Part shown: one piece after another, positions 1 to 5,538 of the stretch
How the letters are laid out: every line of letters starts with the position of its first letter
How positions within the stretch are numbered: the first letter of the stretch is position 1
Assembly: GCA_947253195.1 (NCBI GenBank)
Contig: CAMXXM010000076.1
Span: 1-7,066 of the forward strand
Source: an uncultured Porphyromonas sp.
Lineage (GTDB): Bacteria; Bacteroidota; Bacteroidia; Bacteroidales; Porphyromonadaceae
Reading direction: 5' to 3'
DNA length: 7,066 nt
Position numbers and translations under genes: made by a program
Notes under the pieces: model-generated
What the model saw: the letters and a program-made list of their open reading frames with translations, nothing else
Told to the model about the DNA's origin: nothing
Databases searched by the model: none

Positions 1-166
1 GTGTCACGCCCTCACTGCGGGTGATCCTTAGCCCCTCGGCATAGCGGATGAGCGAGTCACCGGCGATCATCGTCTCCTCCCTGCCCTGCGTCTCCTTTCC
101 CCCGCAGGAGGAGAGGAGAAGGAGGAGAAGGGAGAGAGCACCATATAGATAGGTCTTTATTTTCAT
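1..166 (-). CDS. Partial substrate-binding lipoprotein of an ABC importer (BtuF/FepB-like), 5' end only
   Basis: The first 55 codons of a gene that runs off the window at base 1. The start ATG (166-164) overlaps the TGA of the cbiL/cobI gene in an ATGA tetranucleotide, like the other junctions of this operon. The N-terminus is a lipoprotein signal peptide: MKIKTYLYG, a leucine-rich core, then SLLLLLLSSC with Cys21 as the likely lipidated residue, followed by GGK. The mature start continues with GDSLIRYAEGLRITRSEG. This resembles, from memory, Bacteroidota periplasmic binding proteins of cobalamin or iron-siderophore ABC transporters, which carry a 'YAxGxxIxxxxGyT' opening. Substrate recognition would take place on the periplasmic side, passing ligand to a BtuC/BtuD-type permease and ATPase. 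The position at the end of a B12 operon makes a corrinoid or cobalt-chelate ligand plausible but unproven. No binding-site residues are visible, so the family call is moderate and the lipoprotein call strong. Confidence 0.65.
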   Translation of the reverse strand, partial: MKIKTYLYGALSLLLLLLSSCGGKETQGREETMIAGDSLIRYAEGLRITRSEGVT

Positions 167-855
167 CTCGTGCTTGGCTTAATGATGAGGAGGGAAAAGT
201 AAGGGAAAGGGGTCTCAGGAAGGGAACTCAGGGTGTCGGTGACCAGCTCCCGCTCCTCGTCGCCGATGTACTCACCGTAGAGGATGGAGACCGAGGGATC
301 CGTCCGGAGGAAGTCCCGTACCGCCTCCTCCGAGCGGGAGAGCTTCATCACGACCACCACCCGGCCCCTGTCGATCGCCTCCCGGAGCTGCTCCGCACTC
401 TCGACACGACTGAGCACGAGGAGCGACTGCTCCCCCAGGACCAGCGGTCTGCTGAGGCACGCCGGCAACGTCATGTAGTAAGGGATGCCGGGGAGGATGA
501 AGTGGGGCATATCCCTCTCCCTGAGGAGCCGACAGACATAGCCAGCACTGGAGTAGGTCCCCGCGTCACCGATGGTGACGAGAGCGGCGGAGATGTCGGC
601 CAAGCAGTCCTCCCGGAGCTGACCGGCGAGTGCCTCGTAGGCTGAGGCGGCTGCTCTCCGGTCGCTCTGCATCGGGACGGAGAGTATGGTCACCTTCTTC
701 TCCAGCACCGCTCCTGAGGGAAGCGCCCGGATGATCTCTACTGCCGCCTCACCTATGGCGTAGATGCGCTCCACATCCTGCAGAGCCCGGTATGCGCGGA
801 GGGTGATATCCTCCGGCTCCCCACTGCCGAGGGAGACGATCATGATGGGTGTCAT
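163..855 (-). CDS. cbiL: Precorrin-2/cobalt-factor-2 C20-methyltransferase (CbiL/CobI)
   Basis: 230 residues, slightly short for the CobI/CbiL family (commonly about 230-260). This cytoplasmic enzyme transfers a methyl group from S-adenosylmethionine to C20 of (cobalt-)precorrin-2, the first step committed to corrins. Visible tetrapyrrole-methylase features are the N-terminal loop SLGSGEPEDITLRAYRAL (8-25), a divergent form of GxGPGDPELLTLKA; PMQSDRRA (61-68); TIGDAGTYSSAGYV (94-107), replacing the usual EGDPxxYS; LPGIPYY (121-127); and the C-terminal strand PYFSLLIIKP (218-227), typical of CobI. The C17 and C11 methylases are encoded separately upstream, which leaves C20 as the missing methylation and supports this call. 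Both ends are ATGA overlaps, with cbiG-cbiF upstream and the lipoprotein gene downstream. No Shine-Dalgarno precedes the start, so translation is probably coupled. A second in-frame ATG at codon 5 lies just before the first strand, but codon 1 makes the overlap and is preferred. Confidence 0.85.
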   Translation of the reverse strand: MTPIMIVSLGSGEPEDITLRAYRALQDVERIYAIGEAAVEIIRALPSGAVLEKKVTILSVPMQSDRRAAASAYEALAGQLREDCLADISAALVTIGDAGTYSSAGYVCRLLRERDMPHFILPGIPYYMTLPACLSRPLVLGEQSLLVLSRVESAEQLREAIDRGRVVVVMKLSRSEEAVRDFLRTDPSVSILYGEYIGDEERELVTDTLSSLPETPFPYFSLLIIKPSTR

Positions 856-2675
856 GAGCGAAAGAGATGCTTAAAGTCCTTGTGGTACAGGCGAGACAGC
901 CCCTCACGATTGCCTATCGCCTCACCCACGACGATCATGGTGGTGAGCTTGAGCCCCTGCTCGCGGACGATCCGTGCGAGATCCCCGAGCTCCCCGCGGT
1001 AGATCCGCTGCTCGGGGTGGGTCAGCTTATAGCAGACCGCCACAGGGGTGGTCGGCGGGTAGTGGGTGAGCAGCTCCCGCTCCACCTCCTCAGCGATCGA
1101 GGCACTGAGGTAGATGCACATCGTGCTCTGCGAGGCGGCGAGCCGGGAGAGTTGCTCCCGCTCCGGCACCGGTGTGCGCCCGCTGCCTCGGGTCAGGATG
1201 ATGGTCTGCACCCGCTCCGGGATGGTGAATTCGCTCTGCAGCTCTGCCGCAGCCGCCTGAAAGGAGGAGATCCCCGGCGTGATGTGGTACTCCATGCCCT
1301 CCTCGTCGAGGATCGCCATCTGCTCCTCGATGGCGCCATAGATGCATGGGTCGCCGGTGTGGAGTCGCACGACGAGCGCCCCCCGGTCGTAGAAGCTCTT
1401 CATCAGAGCTATCTGCTCCTCGAGTGCCATCCCCGCCGAGCTGCGGACGACCGCTCCCTCCTTGGCACACTCCGTCAGAGCCACCGGGACCAGGCTCCCG
1501 GCGTAGAGGATCAGGTCTGCCGCCTCGAGGAAGTGTCTCCCGCGCACAGAGATCAAGTCGGGATCCCCCGGTCCTGCGCCGACAAATTCGATGTGCCCTC
1601 TCATCAGCCCCTTACGCTCTATGGCGAGGGCAAAGGTAAAGTCACTCCCCTCGCTCAGCTTCCCCTTCTGCTTCTCGATCACCAGCTCACCCCCTCCCGA
1701 GGAAGTGAGGGCAGCCGCCTCGGAGACGCTGGCAGAGCCGGTCGCCTCATCGACCCGCTCCGAGGGATGCGGCACGCTCACCCCATCGAGTGTCTCGCTG
1801 TCGTAGTAGCGGACCGGCACCCCCAGACGCTCTGCCAGCGCCTCGAGGATCGGTTCGCCACGCTTCAGCTCTATGCTGGAGAGGTCCGCTATGGAGAGAG
1901 GGGAGAAGCCCCCTGCCCTCACCTCCGAGAGGATGTGGTCGGTCACCCCGGTCGAGTCGGCCATGCGTCGGCACCCTATGCCGAGATGAAGGAGGGGCGG
2001 ACGGTAGCAGAGCTGCGGCAGATCTATCTCTGCGTGGTACCGGCACCCCACGGTGATCAGGAGGTCAAAGTCTTGCGGTCGGATCTCCTCCGCCTTATGG
2101 AAAAGAGTGACCCACTCCGGTCTCGTCCGCTCAAGGAGCACCGTCCCCTCCGAGCGTGTCTCTATGAGAAGTGCCACCCGGTGACGCTCCACGAAGAGGG
2201 CGATGGCGTGATTCATCGTCGTGCCGAGCAGCTCTGTCCGCCAGCCCTGCTCCTCGCCCAGCGTATCGAGAGCCCACAGTCCCCGGCGGTCGCTCTGCGT
2301 CGTGACGACAGCCTCACCACCGAGGATATGGGCGATGCGACGAGCGAGGTCGTTGGCCCCGCCGACATGCCCCGAGGCGACGGGGATCACGTAGTGACCC
2401 GTTGTATCGATGCAGAGGATGGCGGGGTCAATGTGCTTATCCTGCAGGAGATCACCCACGGTCCGGACACAGATCCCGAGGGCGGAGCAGAAGATCAGGG
2501 CGGAGTACTCCCCGATCAGCTCCCGGCACCCCTCCCGCAGTGACGCCATGGTACGGAAGCCCTCCGCCTCCACCGTGCTGTAGAGAGTGACACCCGGGAG
2601 CTCGTCCCTGAGCAGCAGGGCAATCTCTCTCCCCTCGCGGGAGATGGTGAGTATGGCTACATTCTTCTCTTTCAT
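852..2675 (-). CDS. cbiG-cbiF: CbiG-CbiF fusion: cobalt-precorrin-5A hydrolase and precorrin-4 C11-methyltransferase
   Basis: 607 residues holding two consecutive steps of the anaerobic B12 route. CbiG (about 1-351) opens the ring-A lactone of cobalt-precorrin-5A and releases acetaldehyde. Its core is ALGICVRTVGDLLQDK (65-80), TTGHYVIPVASGHVGGANDLA (91-111) and TQSD (126-129); its C-terminal domain opens with LGIGCRR (231-237) and includes SIELKRGEPILEALAERLGV (267-286). A short linker (about 352-360) leads to CbiF/CobM (361-607), an SAM-dependent C11 methylase. CbiF shows FVGAGPGDPDLISVRG (364-379), LHTGDPCIYGAIEEQ (438-452), ITPGISSFQAAAAEL (465-479) and the C-terminal YHKDFKHLFR. All CbiF motifs look intact. 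The start is the ATG in an ATGA overlap with cbiET, and the TGA makes the same overlap with cbiL. CbiG is a marker of the cobalt-early pathway, because aerobic organisms use CobG chemistry instead. The fusion joins the methylation and the immediately following hydrolysis, which may allow channelling (inference). Confidence 0.95.
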   Translation of the reverse strand: MKEKNVAILTISREGREIALLLRDELPGVTLYSTVEAEGFRTMASLREGCRELIGEYSALIFCSALGICVRTVGDLLQDKHIDPAILCIDTTGHYVIPVASGHVGGANDLARRIAHILGGEAVVTTQSDRRGLWALDTLGEEQGWRTELLGTTMNHAIALFVERHRVALLIETRSEGTVLLERTRPEWVTLFHKAEEIRPQDFDLLITVGCRYHAEIDLPQLCYRPPLLHLGIGCRRMADSTGVTDHILSEVRAGGFSPLSIADLSSIELKRGEPILEALAERLGVPVRYYDSETLDGVSVPHPSERVDEATGSASVSEAAALTSSGGGELVIEKQKGKLSEGSDFTFALAIERKGLMRGHIEFVGAGPGDPDLISVRGRHFLEAADLILYAGSLVPVALTECAKEGAVVRSSAGMALEEQIALMKSFYDRGALVVRLHTGDPCIYGAIEEQMAILDEEGMEYHITPGISSFQAAAAELQSEFTIPERVQTIILTRGSGRTPVPEREQLSRLAASQSTMCIYLSASIAEEVERELLTHYPPTTPVAVCYKLTHPEQRIYRGELGDLARIVREQGLKLTTMIVVGEAIGNREGLSRLYHKDFKHLFRS

Positions 2676-3856
2676 TTCGTTGCTTGCATCACATGGATGG
2701 GATTGAAGTGGTCGACAGCCATCAGCGTCTCCTCCGACAGTCCGGTGCCAACATCGGCAAGGCTGCTGAGAAAGAGCTGTCGGCTCTCGTCACTGACAGA
2801 ATTGAAGACGATCCTCCCGCCAGCCGACAGCAGCGGATAGATCCGCCGGATCATCTCCGGGAGCCGTCCACCGTGCCCACCGATGAAGACCGCATCCGGA
2901 GTCGGGAGGGCTGAGAGATCAGCGTCCAGGAAGTCCCCCGGGACGAAGTCGATCCCCGGGGCATGGAGCCTCCGGGCATTGGTCTCCAGGAGCGCTCCAC
3001 CCTCCGGACGGATCTCAAAGGCGACCACAGAGAGGTGGGGAAACTGCAGCTTAGCCTCTATCGAGACAGAGCCGGTGCAGGAGCCCACATCCCAGAGCGT
3101 CTGCGCCTGATGCAGCCCGAGGAGCGACAGGCTCTGCAGTCGTATCGGCGACTTGGTGATCATCCGGGGGCGTCCCTCCAGCGGGACAAAGGCCTCATCA
3201 GGGATCCCAAAGGGACACTCCGGAGTCCTCGTGCGGAGGAGGATCAGGTTATTGGGGTAGCCGAAGTCCCTCTCCATCATCTCCTCGATCGACAGCCGCG
3301 TCACCCTCTGCTCCTCCCGATTGCCGAGATGCTCGCCGACGTAAGCGATGTAATTGTCATAGCCATAGGCGATCATCCGCTCCGCTATCGTGCGGGGCGT
3401 GTGGTGCCTCAGGTCGGTCAGGATGCCGATCATCCGCTCCCCGCAGATCAGGGCCTCGTCAAGTGCCCTCCACGGGCGACCGGTCAGCGAGACCACATGC
3501 ATATCCTGGTAGGGAAGCAGCGCCGCATGAGCCAGCATCTGGAGCGAGTGGAAGTGGGGGAAGAGAGTGATCTCCGCCTCGGGGTGCAGCTCCATGATCC
3601 GCTGTCCGATGCCATTGAATATCGGGTCACAGGAGGCCACCACCACCATATCCTCATACCTGCCGTAGCTGCGGATCTGATCATCTATCGGAGGGATGAT
3701 GTCGATCCAGTCGTGCTCCGTCGGGAGGAAGGGGCGCATGATCTCGTGGTGCCGTCGCCCGCCGGAGAAGTGCCGGTGCGAGCGGATCACCTCCCGCACC
3801 TCCTCCGAGAGTGTCTGCTCCCGACTGTCGCTGATACCGATAAGGAAGATCTTCAT
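2672..3856 (-). CDS. cbiET: CbiE-CbiT bifunctional cobalt-precorrin-6B/7 C5,C15-methyltransferase and decarboxylase (CobL type)
   Basis: 394 residues, the usual length for a CobL-type fusion. The N-terminal CbiE domain (about 1-210) methylates C5; the C-terminal CbiT domain (about 230-394) methylates C15 and removes the C12 acetate carboxyl. CbiE features are FSGGRRHH (30-37), VVVASCDPIFNGIGQRI (71-87), PHFHSLQ (100-106), SLTGRP (123-128), ILTD (145-148) and VGEHLGNREEQ (173-183). CbiT features are ITKSPIRLQSLSLL (233-246), the SAM loop WDVGSCTGSVSIEA (255-268), FEIRPEG (280-286), PGDF (306-309), FIGGHGGRLPEM (324-335) and GGRIVFNSV (346-354). Two departures stand out. The N-terminal CbiE loop reads IGISDSREQ where most relatives have a GxGPGG loop, and CbiT has a Cys in place of a Gly in DxGxGxG. 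Both appear, from memory, in other Bacteroidota homologues. The start and stop are ATGA overlaps with cbiHC and cbiG-cbiF. Confidence 0.94.
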   Translation of the reverse strand: MKIFLIGISDSREQTLSEEVREVIRSHRHFSGGRRHHEIMRPFLPTEHDWIDIIPPIDDQIRSYGRYEDMVVVASCDPIFNGIGQRIMELHPEAEITLFPHFHSLQMLAHAALLPYQDMHVVSLTGRPWRALDEALICGERMIGILTDLRHHTPRTIAERMIAYGYDNYIAYVGEHLGNREEQRVTRLSIEEMMERDFGYPNNLILLRTRTPECPFGIPDEAFVPLEGRPRMITKSPIRLQSLSLLGLHQAQTLWDVGSCTGSVSIEAKLQFPHLSVVAFEIRPEGGALLETNARRLHAPGIDFVPGDFLDADLSALPTPDAVFIGGHGGRLPEMIRRIYPLLSAGGRIVFNSVSDESRQLFLSSLADVGTGLSEETLMAVDHFNPIHVMQATK

Positions 3857-5259
3857 ACGTCTCTGCCGGGGCGTATCGCTGCCGCATCGTCATAGCTCAG
3901 GATCGCATTGCAGAGCGTGGCGGCGAGGTTGCTCCCGCCCTTGCGCCCCTCGATGATCAGTTTGGGGATCTCTCGGAAGGGCTTGATCATATGCTTTGAC
4001 TCACAGACGTGGACAAAGCCCACCGGCGCAGCGATGATGCCTGCCGGCTCAGCCTTCCCCTGATGGATCAGGTCGGCGAGCTCCATCAGCGCCGTGGGGG
4101 CGTTGCCAAAGGCGAAGAGCGCCCGGGGATGATCCTTCACCGCCAGACGGATCCCCGCCTGCGTGCGGGTGAGCTTACCGCCCGCCGTCATCTCCGCAAT
4201 GCGAGGGTCGTGGAGGTAACACTTGGCCTCCAGCCCATACCGCTCAAGGGCCTTCTTCCTTATCCCGGAGACCACCATCGTCACATCGGTCACGATGGTG
4301 TCGACCTCACCGGAGCTTATCCGCTCATAGATCCGGCGCACAGCCTCAGGATCGGTGTGGAGCAGCTCCTCCATCTCGAAGTCTGCCGTCGTGTGGATCG
4401 CATGGAGTAGCGCCCAGAGGTGTCCGGTATCGTATCGGTCAGCATGCTTGAGGAGCGGGAGGATGGTGTGGAAGCTCTCGCTCATGATCTTGGCACCGAC
4501 AGAGCCCTCCTGCTCCTCCTCGCGGTAGTAGCCTCTCGGCGTGACGATGTGGTTGCCGGAGATGTAGCTCTGACTATTGCCGATCAGGATCATCGTCAGC
4601 ATATCCACCTCCGCCTCGTCGAGGCGATCCAGCGTGGTGATCTGCACCCTCTGCTCCGGTCGGCCGGCCTGATAGACGATGCCGACAGGGGTGTCCCCCC
4701 TGCGGTGTAGGAGAAAGAGCTCCACGAGGCGGGTCAGCTGCCAGTACCTCTGCCGGCTGCGAGGATTGAAGACGGCGGTGACGAAGTCGCCCTCCGCTGC
4801 CGCCACGATCCTCCGCTCGATCACCGCCCAGGGGGTCATCAGGTCAGAGAGGGAGACGGAGCAGAAGTCGTGACCGAGCGGGGCACCGAGGAGTGCCGCC
4901 GCCATCTGGAAGGAGGAGATCCCCGGGAGGGTCTCCAGCTCCACCTCACTTCCCCGCTCATCCCGCATCTCATAGAGCAGCGGGGCCATCCCGTAGATGC
5001 CTGCGTCACCGGAGCTGATCATGCAGACGGTGGCACCCGCCTCCGCCCGCTCAAAGGCAAGCTCTCCCCGCTCACGCTCCTGACGCATGCCGGTATCGAT
5101 GCACTCCGCCCCCTCGTGAAGCAACGGCTCGACGAAGCGGAAGTAGTACTTGTACCCCACCACCACGTCGGCCTGACGAAGCACCTGCTCCACAGCAGGC
5201 GTCACCTGCTCCGGACTGCCGGGACCGATCCCGACGACATATATCTTTCCTCTCTTCAT
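3853..5259 (-). CDS. cbiHC: CbiH-CbiC fusion: precorrin-3B C17-methyltransferase and precorrin-8 methylmutase
   Basis: 468 residues, first gene of the cobalamin operon. CbiH/CobJ (about 1-245) methylates C17 and drives ring contraction; it shows VVGIGPGSPEQVTPA (8-22), SSGDAGIYGMA (82-92), PGISSFQMAAALLGAPLGHDF (112-132), the hallmark FNPRSRQR (164-171) and MILIGNSQSY (223-232). CbiC/CobH (about 255-468) moves a methyl group from C11 to C12, forming cobyrinate. It shows SESFHTI (260-266), IHTTADFE (288-295) in which His289 corresponds to the catalytic His of CobH, GNAPTAL (385-391), APVGFVHVCESK (411-422) and GRKGGSNLAA (438-447). A TGA lies in frame eight codons upstream of the ATG with no intervening start, so 5259 is the only reasonable ATG. 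Upstream lie 279 non-coding bases with the palindrome array. A purine-rich GAGAAAGAAG stands just before the start. The TGA overlaps the cbiET ATG. The fusion joins an early and a final step of the corrin ring stage. Confidence 0.95.
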   Translation of the reverse strand: MKRGKIYVVGIGPGSPEQVTPAVEQVLRQADVVVGYKYYFRFVEPLLHEGAECIDTGMRQERERGELAFERAEAGATVCMISSGDAGIYGMAPLLYEMRDERGSEVELETLPGISSFQMAAALLGAPLGHDFCSVSLSDLMTPWAVIERRIVAAAEGDFVTAVFNPRSRQRYWQLTRLVELFLLHRRGDTPVGIVYQAGRPEQRVQITTLDRLDEAEVDMLTMILIGNSQSYISGNHIVTPRGYYREEEQEGSVGAKIMSESFHTILPLLKHADRYDTGHLWALLHAIHTTADFEMEELLHTDPEAVRRIYERISSGEVDTIVTDVTMVVSGIRKKALERYGLEAKCYLHDPRIAEMTAGGKLTRTQAGIRLAVKDHPRALFAFGNAPTALMELADLIHQGKAEPAGIIAAPVGFVHVCESKHMIKPFREIPKLIIEGRKGGSNLAATLCNAILSYDDAAAIRPGRDV

Positions 5260-5288
5260 ACGATCTTCTTTCTCATTATTTCAGGCAT
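5256..5288 (-). CDS. Possible 10-codon leader ORF overlapping the cbiHC start
   Basis: An ATG at 5288-5286 opens a ten-codon frame reading MPEIMRKKIV. Its TGA (5258-5256) overlaps the cbiHC ATG as ATGA, the same arrangement as the four junctions inside the operon. An in-frame TAG lies directly before this ATG, so it does not extend a longer gene. The peptide resembles no family and has no visible ribosome site. It could couple or tune translation of cbiHC, but a frame this short occurs easily by chance. Kept only because of the matching overlap. Confidence 0.15.
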   Translation of the reverse strand: MPEIMRKKIV

Positions 5289-5372
5289 CTACCGCGATCG
5301 GCAGTCCTCGTGATCCGGACCCTGTGCCGCCCCCGGGAGGATCGGCTCTCAGCAGGGAGTGGACCCCTAATT

Positions 5373-5454
5373 CTTTTACCGATATTAGATTTCTCTAATA
5401 CCGATATTAGTTTCCTCTAATACCGATATTAGATGAGTCTAATATCGGTATTAG
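5373..5454. repeat. Four-copy array of a 16-bp near-palindrome at exact 22-bp pitch
   Basis: Copies occupy 5373-5388, 5395-5410, 5417-5432 and 5439-5454. Copies 2 and 3 are identical, CTAATACCGATATTAG. Copy 4 is the exact reverse complement, CTAATATCGGTATTAG. Copy 1 is degenerate in its left half, CTTTTACCGATATTAG. Each full unit is two inverted half-sites of CTAATAyC, differing only at the seventh base. The three spacers are all 6 bases and unrelated in sequence (ATTTCT, TTTCCT, ATGAGT), so the pitch is constant at 22 bp, close to two helical turns. This would place bound dimers on the same DNA face. The array is AT-rich within otherwise GC-rich DNA and I found no other copy in the window. 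The form fits operators for a homodimeric regulator; no family can be named from the motif alone. Confidence 0.93.
5417..5454 (-). other. Perfect 16-bp inverted repeat with 6-base loop (array copies 3 and 4)
   Basis: Because copy 4 is flipped relative to copy 3, the pair forms a perfect 16-bp stem around the loop ATGAGT. In RNA made from the minus strand this would be an AU-rich hairpin 85 bases after the stop of the PepSY-TM gene. It lacks a GC-rich stem and a following U-run, so it is not a standard intrinsic terminator, although it might protect a transcript 3' end or act as an attenuator. The same bases are equally well explained as two operator sites. Confidence 0.45.
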
Positions 5455-5538
5455 TCTGAGGGCATCTCCACCTGCTCTCCGGGCAGCAGCTCCGGCACCG
5501 GTAACATATCTGAGCATAGGTCACAGATTATGAGTGTC

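Larger units (their letters stand above)
5260..5538 (-). promoter_or_regulatory. Intergenic region upstream of cbiHC, presumed promoter and 5' leader of the B12 operon
   Basis: The only gap larger than a few bases in the window, between the PepSY-TM gene stop and the cbiHC start. Reading towards cbiHC it has three parts. The first, 5538-5455, is mixed-composition and includes a weak 5-bp stem (CTGCT 5472-5476 with AGCAG 5485-5489). The second, 5454-5373, is a strikingly AT-rich palindrome array. The third is a GC-rich leader of about 113 bases (5372-5260). I see no clear Bacteroidota promoter (TTTG with TAnnTTTG) and no B12-box (GCCACTG) of a standard cobalamin riboswitch on either side of the array. 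Its position makes it the likely control region of the biosynthetic operon; the array is the best candidate regulatory element. Confidence 0.5.

Noticed and set aside
867..2543. Long plus-strand open frame of 558 codons opposite cbiG-cbiF
   Set aside because: It is a shadow of a GC-rich gene on the other strand. Its translation is rich in Arg, His, Pro and Leu with no recognisable domain, while the minus-strand product has all CbiG and CbiF motifs.
2963..3895. Plus-strand open frame of 310 codons opposite cbiET
   Set aside because: Same reasoning: its composition is that of an antisense shadow and the opposite strand encodes a clear CobL-type enzyme.
5373..5454. CRISPR array
   Set aside because: Units are 16 bp and nearly palindromic, spacers are only 6 bp, and one unit is inverted; this does not fit CRISPR repeat and spacer sizes.
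5407..5517. Minus-strand 36-codon ORF (begins MLRYVTG) running through the palindrome array
   Set aside because: Its codons (AGA, ATA, CTA) are unlike the neighbouring genes, half of it is made of the repeat units, and there is no ribosome site or recognisable product.
5455..5538. Intrinsic terminator after the PepSY-TM gene
   Set aside because: The only stem I find there (CTGCT/AGCAG with an 8-base loop) is weak and has no following T-run on the minus strand.
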